A DNA stretch of 64,000 bases. It comes from an uncultured Acidobacteriia bacterium. GTDB taxonomy: Bacteria > Acidobacteriota > Terriglobia > Bryobacterales > Bryobacteraceae. The position numbers and the translations under genes are program-made. Where the stretch lies: the NCBI GenBank assembly GCA_903923395.1, contig CAIXXM010000003.1:1-64000 (forward strand), read 5' to 3'. The notes beneath the pieces are model-generated. The model ran no database searches. It saw only the letters and a list, made by a program, of their open reading frames with translations, and was not told where the DNA came from. Every line of letters begins with the position of its first letter. Position 1 is the stretch's first letter. This document shows positions 53,167 through 62,453 of this stretch, in pieces.

Positions 53167-56100
53167 ATGCTTACCAGGTGCGCTTCTGCTCATCCCCCGT
53201 TTTTTAGTCCTATAGCCAGTCTGCTGCTCTGCAGTCTGATCCCTTTTGCATCCGCTTTCGCGCAGACCGGCCAGGGCCACGTCAATGGCCGCGTTACGGA
53301 TGCTTCGAGTGCTCCCGTTCCCGCCGTCGCAATCCATCACCAACCCCGAAACCGGTGTCAGCTATGACACGCAAACCTCCAGCCAGGGCATTTACAGTTT
53401 TGAAGCGCTGAACCCCGGCCGTTACAAGATTGAAGCCAAAAAGACCGGCTTTCAAACCTCCCAAATCGAAGGCCTCTACGTCTCAGCCGATCAAGTGACC
53501 ACCGCGGACATGGTGCTGCGCGTGGGCGAGGCCAAGACAACGGTCACAATTTCCGCTTCCGCTCCGCTGCTCAACGAATCCACACAAACTGTCGCGACCA
53601 CCATCGAAAATCAAGTGGTTGCGGAACTGCCCTACACCGAACGCAGTTCCCTCTCAGCCGTCACACTGGTCGCAGGCGTTTACGGCGACCCCGGCCAAAT
53701 CGGTCAGATTGGCACCGAAAACCCGAGCTTCAACACGAGCAACGTCACACCCGGTGCCCAGCTCACGATTGGTGGTGCCTGGCAAGGCCGCAGCCCGATT
53801 CTGGTGGACGGTGCTGACGTGACACAAGCCAGCTTCCCCCGGGCCGGTCTCAGCGTCTCCGGCGAAATGATCCAGGAAACCACCGTCATCACCAACGGCA
53901 TCCCCGCGCAATACGGCCTGACCGAGGGCGGCTTGATTATTCAGGCCACAAAATCCGGCACGAACCAGTTGCACGCCACCGTCACCTACCGCCATACGGA
54001 CCCGGGCTTGAATGCCTTCCCCATCGGCGGCACGCTGCCCGCTTCGCAACACCAGCAATTCTTCGGAGGCTACGTCAGCGGACCCGTTTGGCTCCCCAAG
54101 ATCTATAACGGACGCAACCGGACGTTCTTCATCGTTGGCATCGAACCCGCGCGCGTTTCGAACAAAGTATCCGGCTTTGCGCAGGTGCCAACGCCGCAGG
54201 AACTCGCCGGGGACTTCAGCAACTCCATCTCGCTGCTCAACACCACGATCCTCACGAATCAGGGTGCCGCAGCCGCGCTGGCAGCACCCCGCGTGGGTGG
54301 TCTCTATTACCAAACGCCCATCAATTCGAACGGTCTTTCCAGCGGGGCCTACTACGCCAGCACCACGCAGTATGTGCCCATCCCCGGCAATAATGTGTCC
54401 GCACAACTGGCGAAGAACCCCTTCGCGCAGTATGTGATCAGCCAGATGCCGACGCCGTCGAAGCCCGGACTCTTCACTTATCTGACGCCCGATGGTCTCT
54501 GGAATAACGCCGGTTTCAATGCTTACTACCAGCGCGGGATCAATAACATCGATAACCGGTATACGTTCCGCATCGATCACACATTCTCCGGCACGGATCA
54601 CGTTTTCGCCAGGTATTCGGACAACCCGATCACGGCCAACCGCTACTACAGCTTCCCCACAACGAATCCACTTGATGCGGTGCCCAGCGACAAGTCCTAT
54701 GCCAAGAACTTCGCGATGAATGAAACGCACGTGATCAGCCCGTCTCTGGTGAATGAGATCCGGATTCTCTATATGCGGAATTACCAGATCCGCTCGGAAA
54801 CTGACGCGGCCCTCAGCCAGGACTGGGGCGCGAAGTATGGCCTGGCTCCGGCGACCTCCGGTGTTGGCTTCCCGCGCGTCAGCTTCGGCTATAGCTTCAA
54901 CGGCATCGGCGCGGCCAACTCGCCGAATACGGAAACCGATGAGAACTATCAGTTCTCCGATGACATTGCCTGGACGAAAGGCAACCATTCGATGCGCTTC
55001 GGTGTAGATATCCGCCGTCTGCAATCGAATATGATCGACCTCGCCGGGGTGAATGGCGGTAACTATAACTTCGCGGCAACATCTACCAACAATGGTTCAG
55101 TGGGTGGCAATGCGCTGGCATCCATGGATCTCGGCCTGATTCAATCCTATTCCGCAACTCCGGTGGAAGTGCCAGCCTACTACCGCTGGCATTACTATGC
55201 AGGTTTCGCGCAGGATGACTTCAAAATCCGCCCGAACCTAACCCTGAACATTGGCCTGCGGTATGAAGTGGAAACGCCGCAGATGGAAAAGTACAACAAA
55301 CAGGGAACCTTCGTGCCGAACATCTCCGGCACTTTGAACGGTACGGCAGTGAATGGTGCGTTCTGCTTCTCCGGCACCTGCGGCCTGGGCAAGACGCTAT
55401 TCCCCACGAACTATATGGGCTTTCAGCCCCGCATCGGTATCGCCTGGCACCCGTTGCAAAGAGTCACTTTGCGCGCCAATTACGGCATCAACCGGGTTCC
55501 GCTGACCGGCTATAACAGAACGCCAAACCCCGACTTCAACGTATCCTCGGCCACAGTGGGCGGAGCCAACGGCGGAGTTAACCCCAACGCCGCGGTCAAT
55601 TACCTGACCAACCCCGTCACACAGTTGACGTCGAGCCTGGCCGCGCTGACCACCACCGGACCAAACTTCACCGTACAGGGTGTCACCATTCCGTATGTGG
55701 TGCAAAACAACGTCGTCCCCTATTCGCAGCAATGGGCCGCCGTGTTGCAATACCAGGCCGGCACGAACGCGCTGCTCCAGATCAGCTATCAGGGACTGCG
55801 CGGTGTCCACCTCATCAGTAACTTCCAGCCGCCGTTGAATGCGCCGTCGTTCTCCACTATCGTGAGTAACATCAACAACGGCTATAACTTCTCACAGAAT
55901 ATTGCCAATCCATTGGGCATCACCGCCAATGGCACCGTAGTCAACGAGACCCGGCTGCAGGCGTTGAACCCCTATCCCAATTTCTTCAACCAGACACTTA
56001 CCGAGTATCTGAACCGGCAGGGGGATTCCATCTACAACGCGCTGTATGTGAACTACACGTACCGCTATAAGTTCGGCCTTTCGATTGTGGGAAGTTATTC

Positions 56101-56887
56101 GTGGTCGAAGTCGATTGACGACGTGGGTGGGGACAACAACCTGCAGAACTCCAACTCCTTCGCGCCGGCGCCGCCGCAATACACCACGAACCTTCGCCTG
56201 GAGCGCGCCGTTTCGTCCTGGGACATCCCTTCGAAGCTGACCTTCGGCTATACCTATGAACTGCCTTTGGGGCGGGGCAAGCTGCTGTCCACCAAGGTCC
56301 GCGTGCTCGATGAGATTATTGGCAAGTGGAACAACTCGGGGACGTTCAATTCCCAATCCGGCGAGCCCTTCAGTGCGGTGCTGGGGAGTGCGGGCTACTA
56401 TGTTTCGACCACCAACGGAGCGGCAGCATTGCCCGCGGGCTATAACCTGCGCCCGAATATCAACCCCGATGTGCCGTGCGTGAATCCCAACTGGCGGGCC
56501 AATGCACCGAATACGCCATATATCAACTCCGCTTACTTCTCGGTTCCCGGTTCGCTGGGCGATCCAAGCTTCGGCAATGCGCCGCGCACGAACACCGGGT
56601 GCCGTGGGCCGCGGAGCACAACGCTCAACGCGAAGCTGACCCGCCGGATTGTTCTTGGCAACAACGAGAAGCACTTCTTGGAGCTGGGTGTTCTGGCATT
56701 CAACGCGCTGAACCACCCGATCTACCTGCTGCCCAACGGCAACACCAGTGCCTTCAGCGCATTCAATTCCGGCTCGATCACGAACAAATCCGTTGCGCCG
56801 TTCACCACGCCCACATCGTTTGGATTCGTGAACGCAAACGGAGCTTTATCACGGCTGGTGGAGTTGAGTCTGAAGCTGAACTGGTAG
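53167..56887 (+). pseudogene. TonB-dependent receptor, Oar-like, frame broken near the N-terminus
   Basis: The ATG at 53167 opens a signal peptide (IASLLLCSLIPFASAFAQ) and the start of the carboxypeptidase-regulatory-like domain (TGQGHVNGRVTDASSAPVPAVAIH), then the frame leaves the protein. From about 53341 the other frame continues the same domain (ITNPETGVSYDTQTSSQGIYSFEAL) and runs uninterrupted for about 1180 residues to LVELSLKLNW at 56887. The related receptors read ATVHITNTNTG and VAIRITSTTT at this place, so a two-base loss in an expected ATCCATATCACC (here ATCCATCACC, 53332-53341) would restore VAIHITNPETG. It is either a real frameshift mutation, a sequencing error or a slippage switch. 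The barrel itself looks intact. Confidence 0.72.
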
Positions 56888-56890
56888 GGT

Positions 56891-57178
56891 TTAAACCAGC
56901 TCAATGCGCAGGTCACGCCCAATCGCTTTGGCCGCCCGGGTCAAAGTCTGCAGCGTGACCGAAGCAGTACCGGGAGCGAGAAAGCGGTCGAGAGCAGCGC
57001 GGCTGGTATTCATTCGCCGCGCCATCTCGACTTTGGTGACCTTCCCGTCCGCCATTGCCTGCTGAATTTGCCAGGCGATCGTTTCCTTAATGGCGATCGC
57101 GCGCGCTTCTTCCAAGATGCCTTCCTCAGACAGAAATTCGTTGAGCGACGGACCGATATTTGGATTCGACTTTTTCAT
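56891..57178 (-). CDS. XRE-family antitoxin-like DNA-binding protein
   Basis: 95 residues from the ATG at 57178 with GGAGG nine bases upstream. After MKKSNPNIGPSLNEFLSEEG comes a helical linker and a helix-turn-helix (about 43-70: KVTKVEMARRMNTSRAALDR) ending with ASVTLQTLTRAAKAIGRDLRIEL. This is the antitoxin type that follows a RelE/HigB-like toxin gene. Here the gene overlaps (ATGA) the end of a short frame that looks like the last part of such a toxin, but no complete toxin is present. It may now act as an orphan regulator. Its stop lies 3 bases from the receptor stop, on the opposite strand. Confidence 0.82.
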   Translation of the reverse strand: MKKSNPNIGPSLNEFLSEEGILEEARAIAIKETIAWQIQQAMADGKVTKVEMARRMNTSRAALDRFLAPGTASVTLQTLTRAAKAIGRDLRIELV

Positions 57179-57261
57179 TGCTGGACCTCCTTCATGCGCT
57201 CCCAAGCCAGCTTCAGGTCCTGGGCAAGAATTCGGAGTCGAGGTAGCAAGCGGAAGAGCAC
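57175..57261 (-). pseudogene. Remnant of a RelE/HigB-like toxin C-terminus
   Basis: A 28-codon frame directly upstream of the antitoxin, ending TGA inside its start codon (ATGA overlap). The reading IL-AQDLKLAWERMKEVQQ has the character of the last helix of RelE/HigB-type toxins (which usually end ...K-x-DIELAxxRxKEV), and the ATGA overlap is the usual toxin-antitoxin gene junction. Immediately upstream is a TGA, and the 50 bases before it show no toxin-like sequence, so the 5' part of the gene is lost or scrambled. Confidence 0.45.
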
Positions 57262-57312
57262 TCATCTGCAAGCTGAGGTACTTACTCCCTATTTGCGATC
57301 TTGGGTACGCTC

Positions 57313-57684
57313 CTACGGACGGTAAGTCGCCGCCTGTTTATCCGTCTCCCAAACCTTCACTTCCGCCACTTCCGCCGGGACCGTGAGCCGCAGTTCATCC
57401 TTCAGCTTCTCAGCGAACCACTTCGCCATATTCTCAGCCGAAGGATTCAGCCACGTGAACGGTTCCACTTCGTTGAGGTGGTAGTGGTCAAACGGCTCCA
57501 GAATGGCCTTCAGTGCCCGCTTCATCTCGGTGAAATCCACCAGCATGCCGGCCTTGTCGAGTTCCGTGCCCCGGAGCGTGACCATCACGCGGTAATTGTG
57601 GCCATGCAGCCGCTCGCATTTGCCTTTGTAATCCCGCAGGTAATGCGCAGCTGCAAAGGTATGTTCCACGGTAACTTCAAACAT
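57313..57684 (-). CDS. queD: 6-carboxy-5,6,7,8-tetrahydropterin synthase (6-pyruvoyl-tetrahydropterin synthase family)
   Basis: 123 residues, the normal length. Zinc ligands His14 (FAAAHYL) and His27/His29 (CERLHGHNY) with catalytic Cys23, and the C-terminal EVKVWETDKQAATY that carries the second active-site Glu. It converts dihydroneopterin triphosphate to carboxytetrahydropterin in queuosine/7-deazaguanine synthesis. The start overlaps the end of the dinG-like gene by 8 bases, so it is translated from the same mRNA; other que genes are not nearby. Confidence 0.93.
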   Translation of the reverse strand: MFEVTVEHTFAAAHYLRDYKGKCERLHGHNYRVMVTLRGTELDKAGMLVDFTEMKRALKAILEPFDHYHLNEVEPFTWLNPSAENMAKWFAEKLKDELRLTVPAEVAEVKVWETDKQAATYRP

Positions 57685-59599
57685 CGAAAAATCTCTCCAC
57701 GTCGGCGAATTTCATCGTAAAAGCGTAGTCTGGCAGGCTGTCGAAGAAGACCTGTCCGTAACGCGTGGTGGTAATCCGGTTATCCAGCAGCGAAAGCACT
57801 CCGCGGTCGGAACGCGTCCGGATCAGCCGTCCGAAGCCCTGCTTCAGGGCAATTGCCGCCTGCGGAATCTGGTAGTCGTAGAACGGATTGCCCCCGGCAT
57901 CCTTCACACTCCGCACGCGGGCCTCCACTACGGGATCACTTGGCACCGCAAAAGGCAACTTATCAATAATAACGCAGCTCAACTGCTCCCCCGGCACGTC
58001 CACGCCCTGCCAGAATGACGACGTTGCAAAGAGCACGCAGTTCGGCGTCTCGCGGAATTCATCGAGCAGCGCCATGCGCGGTGCCGTGCCCTGCATCAGC
58101 ACCGGATACTCAATTTCGAAGGACACACGGTCATACACCGCGCGCATCTGTGTGTAGCTGGTGAACAGCACAAACGCACGCCCCCGGCTCGCGCGCAGGA
58201 TGCGGATGATCTCCTCCGCCGCGGCAGCCACATACCCTGGACTCTGCGGGCCGGGCATGTGGTGTGGCACATACAACAGCGCCTGCTTCTGATAATCGAA
58301 AGGGCTTTCGACCACAAGAGTCCGGGCGCTCTGCAAGCCCAAGCGGCCCTGCACAAACTCAAACCCTCCCGCGACCGCCAGCGTGGCTGACGTCAGAACA
58401 GCCGTCTCCACCTTCGTCCATAGATGCTCGGCCAGAATCTCCGCGACATCAATCGGCGTAGCCTGAAGGAAGATCCCTCGCCCGCGCCGCTCCACCCAGT
58501 AAACAAATCGTGCATCCTGGGATTCAGCCAGGAACTCCAGCGCACCGCGGAGTTCGAGGGTACGCCGGTGCAAAGGAATCACCTCCTGGGGCGGTTCCGA
58601 GAGCAACTTCAGGTGAGATGCCAAGAGGTCGAAAGCAATCTTGAAATCCTCATACAGGCTGCCGTTCGCCTCCAAAAACTCCTGCCGCTCTGTGAAGCTC
58701 GCGCGACCCTCATTCCCCGGGAGTTGCCCGAAGAACTGCAGCGAAATCTCCTCCAGACGAATCAGCGTCCGATCCAGCTCATCACTGGAAAACTTGCGCA
58801 CGCGGGAGATCGCACCGATATCTCTCCGCAGATCCTGCACGCGGTAGTTGCTGATCCAGAAGCCGAAGTACTGGCCGGCGGTGTCTTCAATTTCATGGGC
58901 TTCATCAAAGACAACGGCTTGGTATTCCGGCAGAATACTGGCCATTTCCTCACGCCGCACCGCGACATCCGCAAAGAAGAGATGGTGGTTGACGATGATG
59001 ATATCCGCCTCGGCCGCCCTTTGGTGCATGAGGGTAATGAAACAGCGCTCGAACTGTTTACACTTCTGGCCGGCGCAGAGTTCACTTCGGGCATCGATCT
59101 TGGCCCAGAGCGAACTGTCTTCGGCGAGTTCACGGATCTCGGCACGGTCGCCAATCTCCGTCTCCTTTTCCCAGTCCTGGATGATCTGGAACTGGTTGAC
59201 CTCCTCCATGCCATTCAGCACAGGGGCGTTCTCGGCATCGTAGATCTTCTGGCGGCAGGCGTAGTTGTTGCGGCCCTTCATGTAGCAGACCCGCAGCTTG
59301 CGGTCGAGAACCTTTTCGAGAAACGGGATGTCGCGGAAGTAAAGCTGTTCCTGGAGGGCTTTGGTGCCCGTGGAAACGACGACGCGTTTGCCTGACAGCA
59401 GCGCGGGAACCAGATAGGCCAAAGTCTTGCCGGTGCCTGTACCCGCTTCCACGATCAGGCGGCGGTTGTTGAGCAGGGCGTCTTCAACGGCCTCGGCCAT
59501 GGCCAACTGGCCGGGACGGCTTTCATAGGCAGGATGCGCGGCGGCAAGCGGTCCGTAGCTCTGAAAGAACTTCTTAACTGTGAGAGGAGCCTTGGACAC
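57677..59599 (-). CDS. dinG: DinG/YoaA-type ATP-dependent DNA helicase (XPD-like)
   Basis: 640 residues from a GTG at 59599. Walker A AGTGTGKT (52-59), iron-sulfur cysteines C115, C175, C180 and C186, VVNHH-type motif (IIVNHHLFFADV), DEAH (232-235), and C-terminal motifs VLTSATLA, FQG-SFWQGVDVPGEQLSCVIIDKLPF (in part) and the last helicase motif QGFGRLIRTRSDRG. It is a 5'-3' helicase of the XPD/Rad3 group that unwinds R-loops, G-quadruplexes and repair intermediates; the length and four cysteines fit the YoaA/DinG branch without an exonuclease domain. It overlaps queD by 8 bases. Confidence 0.93.
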   Translation of the reverse strand: MSKAPLTVKKFFQSYGPLAAAHPAYESRPGQLAMAEAVEDALLNNRRLIVEAGTGTGKTLAYLVPALLSGKRVVVSTGTKALQEQLYFRDIPFLEKVLDRKLRVCYMKGRNNYACRQKIYDAENAPVLNGMEEVNQFQIIQDWEKETEIGDRAEIRELAEDSSLWAKIDARSELCAGQKCKQFERCFITLMHQRAAEADIIIVNHHLFFADVAVRREEMASILPEYQAVVFDEAHEIEDTAGQYFGFWISNYRVQDLRRDIGAISRVRKFSSDELDRTLIRLEEISLQFFGQLPGNEGRASFTERQEFLEANGSLYEDFKIAFDLLASHLKLLSEPPQEVIPLHRRTLELRGALEFLAESQDARFVYWVERRGRGIFLQATPIDVAEILAEHLWTKVETAVLTSATLAVAGGFEFVQGRLGLQSARTLVVESPFDYQKQALLYVPHHMPGPQSPGYVAAAAEEIIRILRASRGRAFVLFTSYTQMRAVYDRVSFEIEYPVLMQGTAPRMALLDEFRETPNCVLFATSSFWQGVDVPGEQLSCVIIDKLPFAVPSDPVVEARVRSVKDAGGNPFYDYQIPQAAIALKQGFGRLIRTRSDRGVLSLLDNRITTTRYGQVFFDSLPDYAFTMKFADVERFFDV

Positions 59600-59631
59600 C
59601 AGAAACCATCATACCGGCGGGGCAAATACAA

Positions 59632-59648
59632 CGTGGTGGTTCACCACG
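59632..59648 (-). terminator. Seven-bp hairpin at the end of the YcxB-like gene
   Basis: CGTGGTG (59632-59638) pairs with CACCACG (59642-59648) around a 3-base loop, overlapping the stop of the YcxB-like gene and 32 bases before the dinG start. It may reduce read-through into dinG. No T-run follows, so the assignment is weak. Confidence 0.3.
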
Positions 59649-60153
59649 ACCCGGACAACTTGACCCCTTTGGCAACCAGCAACTGCTGCAATGCAGCCCT
59701 CTTGTCGGCAGATAGCGCATGTGACGGCACTGAGATCAAAAAAGCATTCCCGGATTTGAACACAACACCTTGTTTGCGACCGTAACATAGGGTGAGCATC
59801 GCCCAGTCCAACTGGTTGTCAAATCCTGGTCCCTTCAAGTGAATGCCCGTTTCTGAAAACTCGTACGTGTGTGTGCCTTCCAAACCTCGCGCGCCATGCA
59901 CCTGAAGCAACGTCAGCCATGCGAATGAAGCGACAACCAAGGGGGGAGCGACAATCAACCCGCCAAGTGCCCACGGGAAGATCATTGATCCTGCAAACAG
60001 CGACACAATGATGCCCAGCGAAGCCAAAAACCAGGGGAGTACAACGAAGAATCCAAAAGCCAGAGCGAAATTGGCGGGTTGCGACCGGAGTCCGACGTAC
60101 GCGCTCCGCAGGATATCGGCTTTATTGGGATGGAAAGCTATCGTCACTGCCAT
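59641..60153 (-). CDS. YcxB-like membrane protein
   Basis: 170 residues from the ATG at 60153 (a TTG at 60162 is alternative). Two membrane helices (about 30-60 and 62-85, FALAFGFFVVLPWFLASLGIIV in part) separate a short N-terminus from a C-terminal part with the YcxB-like pattern: GTHTYEFSETGIHLKGPGF, LDWAMLTLCYGRKQGVVFKSG, FLISVPSHALSADKRAALQQLL. Function of the family is unknown. It is divergent from der, with 75 bases between the two starts. Confidence 0.75.
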   Translation of the reverse strand: MAVTIAFHPNKADILRSAYVGLRSQPANFALAFGFFVVLPWFLASLGIIVSLFAGSMIFPWALGGLIVAPPLVVASFAWLTLLQVHGARGLEGTHTYEFSETGIHLKGPGFDNQLDWAMLTLCYGRKQGVVFKSGNAFLISVPSHALSADKRAALQQLLVAKGVKLSGSW

Positions 60154-60228
60154 TTTGATCAATCTACCGGCGCGCTATTGATCCACGCAGGATACCACCC
60201 TCGCCGCATTGCTATCATTGAGTCATAT

Positions 60229-61611
60229 ATGCCGAACGAAACTCCCACGGTAGTGGTCGTGGGACGGCCGAATGTCGGCAAGTCCACCCTCTTCAATCGA
60301 ATCACAGGTTCCCGGCGCTCCATTGTGGGCGACGAGCCAGGCATCACGCGCGACCGCATCTACGGCCAGGGCAAGTATGACGGCAAGAAGTTTGAACTGA
60401 TTGACACGGGCGGAATTGTCGTCGCCGATGCCGAATACATTCCGAGCCAGATCCTCCGCCAGGCGAAGTTCGCCCTGGACAAGGCCGCTCACATCATCTT
60501 TGTGGTCGATGGCCGCACCGAAATCTCAGGGCTCGATCTCGAAGTCGCCTCTTTGCTGCGGAAGACCGGCAAGCCAGTCTCACTCGCGGTGAATAAGATC
60601 GACGTGGGAGCGAAGGAAAGTCTGATGTATGACTTCCACCGCCTGGGGATCAAGGACATGTTCGGAGTCTCCGCGGAGCATGGCCTGGGCATGGAACAAC
60701 TGCTGAGCCACGTCACCGAAGGCTTCCCGGAGGAGACGGAAGAGGAAGCAGCAGCCGACGCCGCCAAGGAAGCACAGCGCCCCATCCGTGTCGCCATCAT
60801 CGGCCGCCCGAACGTAGGTAAATCCACGCTGTTGAACGCTCTGACCGGGGAAGAACGTGCCATTGTCTCGCCGATTGCGGGAACAACGCGGGACTCCGTG
60901 GATGCCACATTCGAACACAAGGGGATTCTCTTCTCTTTCGTGGACACCGCGGGTATCCGGCGTAAAGGCAAGACCACGGAGATGACGGAAAAGCTCTCCG
61001 TCGTGATGGCCCGCCGCAATATCCGCATGGCGGATGTGGTGCTGCTTATGACCGATGCTTCCGATGGCATCGTCGGCGGCGACGCTACCATTGCGGGCTA
61101 CGCGCATGAGGGGGGCCGCGGGGTGATCATCTGCGTCAATAAGTGGGACCTGGTCACAGCCCGGCAGCAGACCGAATTCGAACAGGACCTGCGCGATGAA
61201 CTGAAGTTCCTCGAATACGCGCCCGTGGTCTTCATGACGGCGAAGGATGGCAAGGGCGTGAGCAAGCTCTTCAGTATGATCAAGCAGGTCAATGATTCGG
61301 CCTACAAGCGCGTCACCACCGGCGAATTGAACCGCTTCGTGGAAACACTGCATTACGACGAGAGGAAGATCCTCTACATCACGCAGGCTGGCTGCCGTCC
61401 GCCGTCGTTCGTGCTGTTTACGGATAACCCCGAGCCGTTGCACTTCTCAAACGAACGCTTCCTGATCAATCAGTTGCGCAAGCGGTTTGGTTTCATGGGA
61501 ACGCCGATCAACCTGAAGGTCCGCGGACGCACGAAGCGCCGCGACCGCAAGGTCAAGGGCGCGTATGATCCGGCCAAGTTGAAGAAGGGTCCACGGGCGG
61601 GCCGGAGTTAG
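60229..61611 (+). CDS. der: Ribosome biogenesis GTPase Der (EngA)
   Basis: 460 residues from the ATG at 60229. Two G domains in tandem: GRPNVGKST at 12-20 with DTGG (59-62) and NKID (122-125), and again GRPNVGKST at 192-200 with DTAG (239-242) and NKWD, followed by a KH-like domain (about 355-440). Der is the only GTPase with two such domains and is essential for 50S subunit assembly. A longer frame upstream is open but is not Der-like. An arginine/lysine-rich tail (RTKRRDRKVKGAYDPAKLKKG in part) is usual. Confidence 0.96.
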   Translation: MPNETPTVVVVGRPNVGKSTLFNRITGSRRSIVGDEPGITRDRIYGQGKYDGKKFELIDTGGIVVADAEYIPSQILRQAKFALDKAAHIIFVVDGRTEISGLDLEVASLLRKTGKPVSLAVNKIDVGAKESLMYDFHRLGIKDMFGVSAEHGLGMEQLLSHVTEGFPEETEEEAAADAAKEAQRPIRVAIIGRPNVGKSTLLNALTGEERAIVSPIAGTTRDSVDATFEHKGILFSFVDTAGIRRKGKTTEMTEKLSVVMARRNIRMADVVLLMTDASDGIVGGDATIAGYAHEGGRGVIICVNKWDLVTARQQTEFEQDLRDELKFLEYAPVVFMTAKDGKGVSKLFSMIKQVNDSAYKRVTTGELNRFVETLHYDERKILYITQAGCRPPSFVLFTDNPEPLHFSNERFLINQLRKRFGFMGTPINLKVRGRTKRRDRKVKGAYDPAKLKKGPRAGRS

Positions 61612-61627
61612 GCCCGCAACAACCAAC

Positions 61628-62071
61628 CTACAGGGCTGGGACTTCGATTAACTCCACCGAACCGCCAGCTACTGCGTGCCACGCCACACTGGTATCAAAC
61701 GTAACCAGCCGGCCGCCATTTTTCTTGGCCAGCCCGGCCAGATAGACATCCGTGAGTTGTTTCGGGCCGGCGATGCGCCCGGAGAGGACCATGGCCGATT
61801 CCGTGATCGAGAAGGAGTCCGGCCAGAACTCATGTTTCCAGGTCTGTGGTGCCTTCATGGCCCGCAGAGTCTCAATCGCTTCAGGAGCGGTGATCCGGCT
61901 CCCATGGTAAGACTGTTGCGACATCACGCCGATCATTCCATTTTCCGTGATTGGACAGGTGGCCCAAGTGCGATAAACCTGTGTCGCCGTCCACCTGTGT
62001 ATCGAAGGGTGAAAGACATGCTCCGGATCCGCGATGGCGACGAGTACATTGACGTCAAACAGCCATGTCAC
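61628..62071 (-). CDS. vapC: VapC-type PIN-domain toxin (ribonuclease)
   Basis: 147 residues, GTG start at 62071 overlapping the antitoxin stop as GTGA. PIN-domain acidic residues are all present: D6 (WLFDVNVLVA), E43 (ITENGM), D108 (LTDVYLAGLA) and D126 (VTFDTSVAW). VapC toxins cut tRNA or rRNA and are held inactive by VapB. The gene lies between der and the VapB gene; the pair is on the minus strand. The subfamily (with W-A-T-C-P-I-T-E-N near the N-terminus) is common in Acidobacteria and Proteobacteria. Confidence 0.92.
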   Translation of the reverse strand: MTWLFDVNVLVAIADPEHVFHPSIHRWTATQVYRTWATCPITENGMIGVMSQQSYHGSRITAPEAIETLRAMKAPQTWKHEFWPDSFSITESAMVLSGRIAGPKQLTDVYLAGLAKKNGGRLVTFDTSVAWHAVAGGSVELIEVPAL

Positions 62072-62328
62072 GGTTGAAATCCAAGAGTCACATCCTCAAG
62101 GTCGGCTTGATAGAGCAGGTCGTTGACGTGCTCAGCGGTTACAGGCATGGAAGCTGTCCGTCGCGGCAGAATGGGGAATCCATTCCTTGTCTCCAGCGCG
62201 ACAGGTTCAGGGCGGAGACTATTCCAAGCTAAATCACAGATTACGGCGGAAAGAGTTTGGCGGCGGATTTCAGACAAAGCCATAGCCGTCCGCAGAAGTC
62301 CGTCGTCCAAATCAATCGTCGTTTTCAC
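62068..62328 (-). CDS. vapB: VapB-type antitoxin
   Basis: 86 residues from the GTG at 62328: MKTTIDLDDGLLRTAMALSEI is the ribbon-helix-helix DNA-binding part, followed by a short toxin-neutralising tail (VTAEHVNDLLYQADLEDVTLG). Starting further upstream adds a Cys-rich stretch without meaning. The stop shares 4 bases with the VapC start. The upstream region (62329-62453) holds the autoregulated promoter; no clear -10 was read. Confidence 0.8.
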   Translation of the reverse strand: MKTTIDLDDGLLRTAMALSEIRRQTLSAVICDLAWNSLRPEPVALETRNGFPILPRRTASMPVTAEHVNDLLYQADLEDVTLGFQP

Positions 62329-62453
62329 GACTGCATCATAGCATCGGATGCAGCCACATTGATTTCGGCACATTCGATGCCGTCGAAAAAAATAAGCGGG
62401 CGGAAAGCTCTTGCAGCAATCCGCCCGCTCCACAACGCTTACAATTCCATTTC

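Noticed and set aside
53654-55024. A 456-residue minus-strand frame
   Set aside because: Antisense shadow of the third receptor.
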